A DNA stretch of 64,000 bases from Kitasatospora terrestris. GTDB taxonomy: Bacteria > Actinomycetota > Actinomycetes > Streptomycetales > Streptomycetaceae. Below the pieces are notes generated by a model that worked only from the letters and a program-made list of their open reading frames with translations, made no database searches and was not told the DNA's origin. Location of the stretch: assembly GCF_039542905.1 (NCBI RefSeq), contig NZ_BAABIS010000001.1, forward strand, positions 5,828,001 through 5,892,000, in the 5' to 3' direction. Of this stretch, positions 15,555 to 24,052 are shown one piece after another. Both the position numbers and the translations under genes were made by a program. Numbering within the stretch: position 1 is the stretch's first letter; the number at the start of each line of letters is the position of its first letter.

Positions 15555-16463
15555 TCAGGACTTTACGGCCCCGGAGAGCAGATCGACACGCCAGTACCGC
15601 TGGAGTCCCAGGAACAGCGCGATCAGCGGTACCACCGAGAGCAGCGCGCCGGTGATGACCAGGGTGTAGAGGGCGGGCTCGTTGGCGCCCTGGGCGAGCA
15701 GCGAGTACAGGCCGACGGTGACCGGGAACTTGTGGTCGTCGCCGAGCATGATGTACGGCAGCAGGAAGTTGTTCCAGATCGCGACGAACTGGAAGAGGAA
15801 GACGGTGACCAGGCCGGGCACCATCATCGGCAGCGCGACCGAGCGGAACAGCCGGAGGTCCTTGGCGCCGTCGACCCGGGCGGCCTCGACCACCTCGTCG
15901 GGGACGGCGGCCTCGGCGTAGATCCGGGCCAGGTAGATGCCGTACGGGCTGAGGATGCTGGGCAGCAGCACCGACCAGTGGGTGTCGGCGAGGCCGGCCT
16001 TGGCCATCAGCAGGTACTGCGGCACGGCCAGCGTGATCGGCGGCATCAGCACGCCCGCCAGCAGCACGTTGAAGACGGTGTCGCGGCCGCGGAAGCGGTA
16101 CTTGGCGAGCGCGTAGCCGGTGAGGCCGGAGACGGCGGCGGAGAGCAGGGCGCCGACGCCCGCGTAGAGCGCGGAGTTGGCCATCCACTGCCAGTAGACG
16201 CCGCCGCGGTAGCCCGACAGCTCGGCGAGGTTGTCGAGGAAGCCGGTGCCGGGGGCGTAGGTGAAGGTGGTGAACAGCTCGGCGCGGCTCTTGGTCGCGG
16301 CGGTGACCACCCAGACGATCGGGACCAGGCAGTAGAGCGCGCCGAGCAGCAGGAGCAGGGTGGGCACCCAGGCGGCGCGGCGGCGCGGCGGCGCGGTCGG
16401 GTTGCCGGGGGTGGTGCCGGGGGCGGGTGCGGTTCGGCGGGTGCCGAGGGTGGTGGTGCTCAT
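15555..16463 (-). CDS. Sugar ABC importer permease, MalG type
   Basis: This 302-residue permease has six membrane helices, a basic Pro-rich N-terminus (1-30) and the EAA docking loop VVEAARVDGAKDLRLFRSVALP. It belongs to the carbohydrate uptake 1 (CUT1) family, pairing with the MalF-type partner just upstream. The stop of that partner, one base, and this ATG read TGAGATG, so translation is coupled. No ATPase gene is in this locus. CUT1 importers of streptomycetes commonly use a shared ATPase (MsiK) encoded elsewhere. The likely cargo is galactose-containing oligosaccharides, from the GH42 and GH53 neighbours. Confidence 0.87.
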   Translation of the reverse strand: MSTTTLGTRRTAPAPGTTPGNPTAPPRRRAAWVPTLLLLLGALYCLVPIVWVVTAATKSRAELFTTFTYAPGTGFLDNLAELSGYRGGVYWQWMANSALYAGVGALLSAAVSGLTGYALAKYRFRGRDTVFNVLLAGVLMPPITLAVPQYLLMAKAGLADTHWSVLLPSILSPYGIYLARIYAEAAVPDEVVEAARVDGAKDLRLFRSVALPMMVPGLVTVFLFQFVAIWNNFLLPYIMLGDDHKFPVTVGLYSLLAQGANEPALYTLVITGALLSVVPLIALFLGLQRYWRVDLLSGAVKS

Positions 16464-16464
16464 C

Positions 16465-17379
16465 TCAGCTGCCTCCGTCGGCGCGCTTGTTGACCAGCTT
16501 GAGGAAGCCGAAGGACAGGACCAGGGTGGCCAGGGCGATCACCACGGAGGTGGCCGCGGCGGAGAAGACGTTCCCGTTGACGAAGGCGTCGCGGTACACC
16601 TTCATCAGCGGCGACCAGGTGGAGGTCATCGAGTTGGTCAGCGGCTTGAGGGTCATCGGCTCGGCGAAGACCTGGAGCGTGGCGATCATCGAGAAGAAGA
16701 AGGTGAGCACCAGCGAGGGCGCCACCATCGGGATCTTGATCCGCAGGGCGATCTGCAGCTCGGAGCAGCCGTCCAGCCGGGCGGCCTCGTAGACCTCGGC
16801 GGGCAGGGCGCGCAGCGAGGTGTAGATGACGATCATGTTGAAGCCGGTGCCGCCCCAGACCGCGATGTTGGCCATCGCCAGGTAGAGGCCGTTGCCGTGC
16901 AGCAGGTCGGGGCCGCTCATCCCGGCCTGGGTGAGCAGGAAGTAGCCGGGGCTGACGGTCGGCAGGTAGAGGAAGCCCCAGAGCAGCGAGGCGACGATGC
17001 CGGGAACCGCGTACGGCAGGAAGATCACCAGCCGGGAGAAGGCGGAGAAGCGCACCCGGGGGACGTCCAGCAGCAGGGCGAAGAACAGGGCGAGGCCCAG
17101 CATGGTGGGCACCAACAGCGCGCCGTACAGCAGGACCCGGCCGGAGCCTGCCAGCAGCTCGGAGTCGGCGAGCGCGGAGCTGTAGTTGGAGAGGCCGGCC
17201 CACACCTCCTGGCGGGCGTGCGAGCCGAGGCCGAGGCCCTTGACCCGGACGGCGCGGAAGGAGAGGTAGACGGCGTAGCCGATGGGCAGGGCGAAGAACA
17301 GGGCGAAGAGCAGGGTGGCCGGGGCGAGGAAGCCGTAGGGCGCGAGCCGCCGCGGAGGCCTGGTGGAGGGGGAGGCCAT
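16465..17379 (-). CDS. Sugar ABC importer permease, MalF type
   Basis: This 304-residue protein has about six helices with the CUT1 docking loop (VYEAARLDGCSELQIALRIKIP). It is the first of the two permeases; the ATG at 17379 has a GGAGG run just upstream. A stem-loop at 17411-17436 separates it from the binding-protein gene. Such hairpins often stabilise the upstream message so that the binder is made in excess. It spans the inner membrane and forms the translocation channel together with the MalG-type subunit. Confidence 0.87.
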   Translation of the reverse strand: MASPSTRPPRRLAPYGFLAPATLLFALFFALPIGYAVYLSFRAVRVKGLGLGSHARQEVWAGLSNYSSALADSELLAGSGRVLLYGALLVPTMLGLALFFALLLDVPRVRFSAFSRLVIFLPYAVPGIVASLLWGFLYLPTVSPGYFLLTQAGMSGPDLLHGNGLYLAMANIAVWGGTGFNMIVIYTSLRALPAEVYEAARLDGCSELQIALRIKIPMVAPSLVLTFFFSMIATLQVFAEPMTLKPLTNSMTSTWSPLMKVYRDAFVNGNVFSAAATSVVIALATLVLSFGFLKLVNKRADGGS

Positions 17380-17410
17380 GGCAGTCCTTGATGGTCGGGA
17401 CGGGGAAGGG

Positions 17411-17436
17411 CCCGGGGCCGCGGCGGCGGCCCCGGG
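17411..17436 (-). terminator. Intergenic stem-loop between binding protein and permease genes
   Basis: An 11-bp perfect GC stem (17411-17421 with 17426-17436) with a 4-nt GGCG loop. In binding-protein/permease operons this kind of hairpin usually protects the upstream RNA or partly terminates, giving more binder than channel. Confidence 0.55.
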
Positions 17437-17448
17437 TGGGGGTCGGCG

Positions 17449-18756
17449 TCAGCCGGCGAGCTTGAAGCCGTTCTTCTTCATGTCGTCGACGGTGGCGGTC
17501 TGCATGGCGGTCAGGGCCGGGGCGAAGTCGCCCTTGGCCTGGGAGGCCTGGCCGAAGGCGTCCTTGAAGGCGGAGTAGGCGACGTTCACGTTGGGGCCCC
17601 AGGCGGCCGGTGCGGTGCCCTTGGCGATCTCGGCGGCCTTGGCGTAGAAGTCCGGCTGGTTCGGGAAGAAGGCCGGGCCGGTGGTCAGGGTGGCCTGCGC
17701 GGCGGTGGCCGCCGGGTAGATGTTGACCTCCTTGACCAGGGCGGCGACGGCCTGCGGGTCGGTGTTCAGCCAGGTGGCGAACTTCGCGGCGGCGTCGGCG
17801 TGGCCGGCCTTGACCGCGCCGGTGGTGATGCCGGTGCTCGAACCGCCCCAGCTGCCGGTCGCGTTCTCGCCGGCGTTCCACTGCGGCAGCGGGGCCATCG
17901 CCCACTTGCCCTTGGTGTCGGGGGCGGAGCTCTCCAGCACGCCGGGCGCCCAGACGGCGGAGACCCAGGCGATCTGGGTGCCCTCGTTCAGCGCCTTGCT
18001 CCAGGCCGGGGTGTACATCGGCTGGTTGTCGACCGAGCCGTCCTTGACCAGGCCGCCCCAGAAGTCGGCGACCTTCTTGGTGGCGGTGTCGTCGATGGCC
18101 ACCTTCCAGGTGTCGCCGGAGCTGGTCCACCACTTCGCGCCGGCCTGCTGGGCCAGGCCCGCGAACAGGCCGGAGTCGTTGGAGGAGAAGGTGGTCAGCG
18201 ACTTGGCCGGGTCCTTGGCCTTCAGCTGGTGCGCGGCGTCGGCGAACTCGGCCCAGGTGGTGGGCACCTTCAGGCCGTACTGCTGGAAGAGGTCCTGGCG
18301 GTAGTAGAAGGCGAGCGGCGCGGAGTCCTGCGGGATCGCGTAGACCGCGTCGGTGCCGAGGGTGACCTGCTTCCAGACGCCGTCGGCGAACCTGTCCTTG
18401 ACGGATCCGGCCTGCTTCGCCACGTCGGCCAGCACGTCGTTGGAGACCAGGGTGGGCAGCGCCTGGTACTCGGTCTGGATCAGGTCGGGTGCGTTGCCGG
18501 CCTTCGCGGCGGTGATCACCTTGGTGACCAGGTCGTCGCCGCCGGCCTGCTTGAGGACGTTGACCTGGATGTCCGGGTGCGACGCGTTCCAGGCCGCGGC
18601 GACCTTGTCCATGTTCGGCGCCCAGGACCAGAAGTTCAGGGTCACCGGGCCGGAGGCGGCCTTGGCGTCCGAGCCGGAGTCGCTGCCGGAGCAGGCGGAA
18701 AGGGCGAGCACTCCGGTGAGTGCGGCAGCGGCGGCGACGACGATGCGGCGGTGCAT
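17449..18756 (-). CDS. Sugar-binding lipoprotein of the ABC importer
   Basis: This 435-residue CUT1 solute-binding protein has a lipobox LSAC with lipidated Cys22. The mature chain opens with VTLNFWSWAPNMDKV, the standard first strand of family-1 binders. Aromatic residues likely to stack on sugar rings are present (WWTSSGDTW, AWVSAVWAPG, SWGGSSTG). The gene is the first of the minus-strand operon and divergent from GH42. The intergenic region between them holds two LacI-type operators. The cargo is inferred to be galacto-oligosaccharides or galactobiose released outside the cell by GH53. Confidence 0.87.
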   Translation of the reverse strand: MHRRIVVAAAAALTGVLALSACSGSDSGSDAKAASGPVTLNFWSWAPNMDKVAAAWNASHPDIQVNVLKQAGGDDLVTKVITAAKAGNAPDLIQTEYQALPTLVSNDVLADVAKQAGSVKDRFADGVWKQVTLGTDAVYAIPQDSAPLAFYYRQDLFQQYGLKVPTTWAEFADAAHQLKAKDPAKSLTTFSSNDSGLFAGLAQQAGAKWWTSSGDTWKVAIDDTATKKVADFWGGLVKDGSVDNQPMYTPAWSKALNEGTQIAWVSAVWAPGVLESSAPDTKGKWAMAPLPQWNAGENATGSWGGSSTGITTGAVKAGHADAAAKFATWLNTDPQAVAALVKEVNIYPAATAAQATLTTGPAFFPNQPDFYAKAAEIAKGTAPAAWGPNVNVAYSAFKDAFGQASQAKGDFAPALTAMQTATVDDMKKNGFKLAG

Positions 18757-18828
18757 GGATCCTCCCGAGGATCACGGCAGAGGCAGGTGGGGGTGAGGGT
18801 GAGCCGCTGGTCGCCCCCTGGACCAGCG

Positions 18829-18844
18829 GCTGTGCACGTTCACA
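18829..18844. promoter_or_regulatory. LacI-type operator, copy 1
   Basis: GCTGTGCACGTTCACA, identical to copy 2 at 18918-18933. The core TGTGCACGTTCACA is one base pair from a perfect palindrome. It lies 73 bp upstream of the binding-protein start. Confidence 0.75.
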
Positions 18845-18917
18845 GTACGGAAATCCGGATGACACTTGTCAATCCCCGCAGCCTTACGGTTATCTAGGCG
18901 CAACACAGCGGTCAGCT

Positions 18918-18933
18918 GCTGTGCACGTTCACA
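18918..18933. promoter_or_regulatory. LacI-type operator, copy 2
   Basis: The same 16 bases as copy 1, with start positions 89 bp apart, ending 37 bp before the GH42 ATG. Two sites in direct orientation could allow a LacI tetramer to loop the divergent promoters. Confidence 0.75.
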
Positions 18934-18970
18934 CCAAGCGGTTGATTGTCGCTTTGATCCTGGAGCATCC

Positions 18971-21001
18971 ATGGCACACCACTGGCCGGTCGGGCTGGAC
19001 CAGCTCGCCTACGGCGGGGACTACAACCCCGAGCAGTGGCCGGAGCACGTCTGGCAGGAGGACGTCCGCCTGATGCGCGAGGCCGGCGTCACCATGGTCA
19101 GCGTCGGGATCTTCTCCTGGGCGCTGCTGGAGACCGAACGCGGCGTGTACGACTTCGGCTGGCTCGACCGCCTGCTCGACCTGCTGCACGAGAACGGCAT
19201 CCGGGTCGACCTCGGCACCCCCACCGTCGTCCCGCCCGCCTGGTTCTACCGCGAGCACCCCGAGGCGCTCCCGGTCGACCGCGAGGGCGTCCGCTACGAG
19301 TTCGGCGGCCGCGGCGCGATCTGCCACAGCTCACCGGCGTACCGGCAGGCGGCGGCCTCGATCACCGAACAGCTCGGGCGGCGCTACGGCAGCCACCCGG
19401 CGCTCGCGCTCTGGCACGTCCACAACGAGTACGGCGTGCCGGTCAGCGCCTGCTACTGCGAGGCCTCCGCGGAGGACTTCCGGCAGTGGCTGGCCGCCCG
19501 GTACACCACCCTCGAGGAGCTCAACGAGGCCTGGGGGACGGCCTTCTGGGGCCAGCACTACAACCGCTGGGACGACATCCGGCCGCCCCGGCTCACCCCC
19601 ACCGCCTGCAACCCGGCCCAGCAGCTGGACTTCGCCCGGTTCACCAGCGACACCATCCTGGAGAACTTCAAGCGCGAGCGGGACGTCCTGCACCGCCTCG
19701 CCCCCGGCATCCCGGTCACCACCAACTTCATGACCGCGCTCTCCCAGTGCGAGTCCCTGGACTACTGGGCCTGGGGCCGCGAGGTCGACCTGGTCACCAA
19801 CGACCACTACCTGGTCGCCGAGGCGGAGCGCAACCACGTCAACCTCGCGATGTCCGCCGACCTCACCCGCTCGGTGGCCGGCGGCAGGCCCTGGCTGCTG
19901 CTGGAGCACTCCACCGGCGCGGTGAACTGGCAGCCGCGCAACCTGGTCAAGCAGCCCGGCGAGATGGCCCGCAACAGCCTCGCCCACGTGGCGCGCGGCT
20001 CCGACGGCGCGATGTTCTTCCAGTGGCGGGCCTCCCGGTACGGCGCGGAGAAGTTCCACTCCGCGATGCTGCCGCACGCCGGCACCGACAGCCGGATCTG
20101 GCGCGAAGTCGTCGCCCTGGGAGCCTCGTTGGGCTCCCTCGGCGCGGTCCGCGGCAGCCGGGTCGAGGCCGGCGCGGCGATCCTGTGGGACTGGCAGTCC
20201 TGGTGGGCGCAGAAGCTGGAGTGGCGCCCCAGCGTCGAGCTGGACGCCCGCGAACGCGCCGACGCCTGGTACGCCGCCGCGTACGACCGCCACCTCACCG
20301 TGGACTTCGCCCACCCCGAGTCCGACCTCAGCCGCTACCCGCTGGTCCTGGTCCCCGCCCTCTACCTCACCACCGAGGCCGCCGGGATCAACCTCACCGA
20401 GTACGTCCGCGAGGGCGGCACCCTCGCGGTCTCCTACTTCTCCGGCATCGTCGACGAGCACGATGCCGTGCACGCCGGACCGCACCCCGGCGCGCTGCGC
20501 GACGTCCTCGGCCTCACGGTCGAGGAGTTCGCCCCGCTGCGCGCCGACCAGCAGGTCCGACTGGCGGGCTCGGAAGGGGAGTTGACCGCGGACGGCTGGT
20601 CCGAGTTCGTGGTGCCGCGCGGCGCCGACCCGGTGTGGACGTACGCCGACGGCCCCGCCGCCGGACACCCCGCCGTCACCCGGCACGCCCTCGGCGGCGG
20701 CCACGCCTGGTACGTCTCCAGCCGCCTGCACGGCGCCCACCTCGACGCCGTGCTCGGCCGGGCGATCGCCGACGCCGGCCTGACCACCCCCGAACTGCCG
20801 CGCGACGTCGAGGTGGTGGAGCGGATCGGCGAGCACGGCCGGTACCTCTTCGCGATCAACCACACCGCCGCCTCCGCCCGCGTCCCGCTGCCCGGCAGCG
20901 GCACCGAACTCCTCACCGGCACCCCGGTGAGCGGCCACCTGGACGTCCCCGGCAACAGCACCCGGGTCGTCCACCTCCGAACCCCTGTCAGGAGTCGTTG
21001 A
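18971..21001 (+). CDS. Beta-galactosidase, GH42
   Basis: This 676-residue intracellular enzyme removes terminal beta-D-galactose from imported oligosaccharides. It has the GH42 barrel from about residue 12 (YGGDYNPEQWPEHVW). The acid/base Glu is E153 in WHVHNEYG and the nucleophile Glu is E312 in LLLEHSTG. A middle trimerisation-like domain and a C-terminal beta domain follow. A cysteine cluster of the GH42 zinc type appears near residues 160-163 (CYC). No signal peptide is seen, so it acts in the cytosol. The ATG at 18971 has GGAG 7 nt upstream; an in-frame start at 18866 would run through the operator and is rejected. It heads the rightward transcript and lies 190 bp before GH53. Confidence 0.92.
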   Translation: MAHHWPVGLDQLAYGGDYNPEQWPEHVWQEDVRLMREAGVTMVSVGIFSWALLETERGVYDFGWLDRLLDLLHENGIRVDLGTPTVVPPAWFYREHPEALPVDREGVRYEFGGRGAICHSSPAYRQAAASITEQLGRRYGSHPALALWHVHNEYGVPVSACYCEASAEDFRQWLAARYTTLEELNEAWGTAFWGQHYNRWDDIRPPRLTPTACNPAQQLDFARFTSDTILENFKRERDVLHRLAPGIPVTTNFMTALSQCESLDYWAWGREVDLVTNDHYLVAEAERNHVNLAMSADLTRSVAGGRPWLLLEHSTGAVNWQPRNLVKQPGEMARNSLAHVARGSDGAMFFQWRASRYGAEKFHSAMLPHAGTDSRIWREVVALGASLGSLGAVRGSRVEAGAAILWDWQSWWAQKLEWRPSVELDARERADAWYAAAYDRHLTVDFAHPESDLSRYPLVLVPALYLTTEAAGINLTEYVREGGTLAVSYFSGIVDEHDAVHAGPHPGALRDVLGLTVEEFAPLRADQQVRLAGSEGELTADGWSEFVVPRGADPVWTYADGPAAGHPAVTRHALGGGHAWYVSSRLHGAHLDAVLGRAIADAGLTTPELPRDVEVVERIGEHGRYLFAINHTAASARVPLPGSGTELLTGTPVSGHLDVPGNSTRVVHLRTPVRSR

Positions 21002-21191
21002 GGGTCGGCTCCCGACAGGCACCGACCGGCGGGCCGACCCGCCCGCCGGTCCCGGTGGGGGTGCCCCAACCTGCCCCCGAGGCACCCCCACCGCCCCCCA
21101 CCCTCGTGGCCCCACCCCACCACCCCCACCGTTCGGGCACGCCCCCCCCAGCAGCAACCCGACGTGCCCGGACCCATCGCCAAGGACGACG

Positions 21192-22763
21192 ATGCACCAG
21201 GGAATCAAGCGCGCCCTCGTCGGCGCCGCCGCCACGCTCCTGCTCACCACCACCGCCGCCGCCCTGCCCACCACGGCGAACGCGGCGAGCACGCTCACCA
21301 ACGCCGGCTTCGAGACCGGCGGCGCCGCGACCGCCACCCCCACCGGCTGGTCCACCTACTCCGCCGCCGGCCAGAACAGCGCCTCCTACACCGAGGCCGG
21401 CGGCCGCAGCGGCTCCTACCGGCTCACCCACTGGGCGTCCACCGCCTACAAGGTGGAGACCTACCAGTACCTCTCCGGCCTGACCAACGGCACGTACACC
21501 CTCAGCGCCTGGGTCCGCTCCAGCGGCGGCCAGAACTCCGCCTACCTGGCGCTGCGCAACTGCGGCTCCACCGAGCAGCGCACCGACCTGCCCCCCACCC
21601 CCAACGGCGCCTGGATCCACCTGGTCACCTCCGTCAAGGTCACCGGAGCCCAGTGCACCGTCAGCATCAACTCCGACGCCAACGCCGGGAACTGGCTCAA
21701 CGTCGACGACCTCACCTTCACCTCCGGCACCACCGGCGTCACCGCCCGCGGCGTGGACGTCTCCACGCTGAAGAAGAGCGAGGACCGCGGCGGCACCTAC
21801 AAGTACGCCAACGGCACCACCGGCGACGCCCTGAGCATCCTCAAGGCGAACGGCGCCAACTACGTCCGCCTCAAGGTGTGGGTGAACCCCGCCGACGGCT
21901 ACAACGACAAGGCCCGGGTGCTGACCATGGCGCAGCGCGCCAAGGCCCTCGGCATGGGCCTGCTGATCGACTTCCACTACTCCGACAGCTGGGCCGACCC
22001 GGGCAAGCAGAACAAGCCCGCCGCCTGGTCCGGCTACACCCTCGACCAGCTCAAGTCGGCGGTCTACAACCACACCTACGACGTGCTCAACGCCCTGAAG
22101 GCCCAGGGCACCACCGCCGACATGGTGCAGATCGGCAACGAGATCAACGCCGGCATCCTGTGGTCCGAGGGCTCCACCTCCAACTGGGGCAACCTCGCCG
22201 CGCTGCTCACCCAGGGCGCCAACGCCGCCAAGGCGGTCAGCGGCTCCACCAAGGTCGCCCTGCACCTGGCCAACGGCGGCGACGACGCCGGCGCCCGCAC
22301 CTTCTACGACAACGCCGTCGCGCGCGGGGTCCCGTTCGACCTGATCGGCCTCTCCTACTACGGCTACTGGCACGGCGCGCTCAGCGACCTGCAGACCACC
22401 CTGGACGACATGGCGTCCCGGTACGGCAAGCAGGTGTTCGTCGCCGAGACCGCGTACGCGTTCACCCTGGCCAACAACGACTCCCTGGAGAACAACGTCG
22501 CGTACAGCAGCCAGCTGGTCGCCGGGTACCCGGCCACCCAGGCCGGGCAGGCCGCCAACCTGCGCGACGTGATGAACGTGGTCGAGGCCGTCCCGAACGG
22601 CAAGGGCCTGGGCGTCTTCTACTGGGAACCGACCTGGACCGCCGTGGCCGGCAACGGCTGGGACCCCACCGACGCCACCTCGGCCGACGCCTGGGAGAAC
22701 CAGGCGCTCTTCGACTACACCAACAAGCCGACCGGCGCGATGGCCTGGCTGAACCACCGCTGA
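21192..22763 (+). CDS. Secreted endo-beta-1,4-galactanase, GH53, with N-terminal CBM
   Basis: The 523-residue precursor has a signal peptide (residues 1-31, ANA cleavage) and a jelly-roll module (about 33-178) that resembles the galactan-binding CBM61 often joined to GH53. The GH53 barrel (about 185-520) follows. Catalytic residues are E317 (QIGNEINAG, acid/base) and E419 (VFVAETAYA, nucleophile). The enzyme cuts beta-1,4-galactan side chains of pectin or arabinogalactan I outside the cell. The products would be taken up by the adjacent importer and split by GH42. The module assignment is by position and fold pattern, not by search. Confidence 0.92.
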   Translation: MHQGIKRALVGAAATLLLTTTAAALPTTANAASTLTNAGFETGGAATATPTGWSTYSAAGQNSASYTEAGGRSGSYRLTHWASTAYKVETYQYLSGLTNGTYTLSAWVRSSGGQNSAYLALRNCGSTEQRTDLPPTPNGAWIHLVTSVKVTGAQCTVSINSDANAGNWLNVDDLTFTSGTTGVTARGVDVSTLKKSEDRGGTYKYANGTTGDALSILKANGANYVRLKVWVNPADGYNDKARVLTMAQRAKALGMGLLIDFHYSDSWADPGKQNKPAAWSGYTLDQLKSAVYNHTYDVLNALKAQGTTADMVQIGNEINAGILWSEGSTSNWGNLAALLTQGANAAKAVSGSTKVALHLANGGDDAGARTFYDNAVARGVPFDLIGLSYYGYWHGALSDLQTTLDDMASRYGKQVFVAETAYAFTLANNDSLENNVAYSSQLVAGYPATQAGQAANLRDVMNVVEAVPNGKGLGVFYWEPTWTAVAGNGWDPTDATSADAWENQALFDYTNKPTGAMAWLNHR

Positions 22764-22842
22764 CCCCGACCGGCGCGTCCGCCCGCCCCTGCGACGCGGG
22801 CGGGCGCGCCCCCGCCGTCACCCCCCCCCCACCGGAGGAAGC

Positions 22843-24052
22843 GTGCGCCCCCCGACTCCTCGCCGACCTGCCGCGCAACGCCCGCAACTCGGTCCTGCTG
22901 GAACCGCTCTGGGCCGTCCCCGGCACCGTCACGCTCTACTACGCCACGCTCTTCCAGAAGGAGGCCGGCCTCACCACCTGGCAGATCGGAGCCATCGCCT
23001 CCGCCTCGCTCTGGCTCGGCTTCCTCGCCCAGCTCGCCGCCGGCGCCGTCACCGACCGGCTCGGCCGGCGGCGCACCACCCTGCTCTTCGACCTGCTCTC
23101 CTGGTCGCTGCCGATGTTCCTCTGGGCCTTCGCGGACGGGTTCTGGACCTTCCTGTCGGCCGGCCTGTGCTCCGCCCTCGGCCGGGTGGTCAACCTCTCC
23201 TTCTTCCTGCTGGTCACCGAGGACGCCGACGAGCACCAGCGGCCCCGGATCTTCGCCGCGATCAAACTCGTGGTGATGGCCGCCGGCCTGCTCACCCCGC
23301 TGGCCGGTGCCGCCATGGCGCACTGGGGCACCCTGCCCGCGCTGCGCGCCGTCTACCTGTTCGGCGGGATCTCGATGACCGCGCTGTTCCTGGTCCGCCA
23401 CCGCCTCACCACCGAGACCGCAGCCGGACGACAGGCCGCCGAGGCCCCCGCCGGACTCGGTCGGGGCCTGCGACTCCTCTTCTCCGCCCGGGAGTTGTGG
23501 CCGGTCGTCGCCGTCGTCCTGCTCACCGACCTGGCCGTGCAGTTCACCCTCTTCCAGGTGGTCTACCTCGCCGACGAGCTCCACCCCGCCACCGGGCTGA
23601 TCGCCCTCCAGCCCCCGCTCGGGGCGTTCGCGGCGTTCGCCTGCTACCGGTGGGTGATGCCGCGCCGCCGGCACCGCCCGATGAGCGGCAACGTCCTGCA
23701 CGGCCTGCTGCTGGGCGTCGCCGGCTGGGCCGCCTTCCTCGCCGTTCCCGGCGCGGGGACCCCGGCCCTGCTGCTCGCCACCGTCCTCACCGCGGCCGGC
23801 CCGTTCCTGCTGGAGTCCTACCGCGACGCCCTGGTGGTCACCGCCGTCCCGCCCGCCGACCGGGCCACCCTCTCCTCCGCCGTCCAGAGCGCCGCCGCCC
23901 TCGCCGCCGTCCCCTGCGGCTGGCTCGCCGCCCTCCTCCACACCCGCGACCCGCTGCTCCCCTTCACCGCCGTCCTCACCTGCTACGCCCTCGCCACCGC
24001 CGCGATCCTCCCGCTCACCGCCCGCCGGGCCGTGGGTAGAGTGCGGGCATGA
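22843..24052 (+). CDS. MFS transporter with a start-frame discrepancy
   Basis: About 400 residues with twelve hydrophobic segments and an MFS motif A (DRLGRRRT) after helix 2. The translation is excellent from NSVLLEPLWAVPG onward, but no ATG, GTG or TTG precedes it in that frame near a ribosome site. A GTG at 22843 with a good GGAGGA site is one base out of frame. It would enter the right frame if the C6 run at 22848-22853 had one C fewer, giving VRPRLLADLPRN. So the gene is either frameshifted, or the run is miscalled, or a rare start is used. Its stop overlaps the amidohydrolase start as ATGA. Substrate is unknown. Confidence 0.7.
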
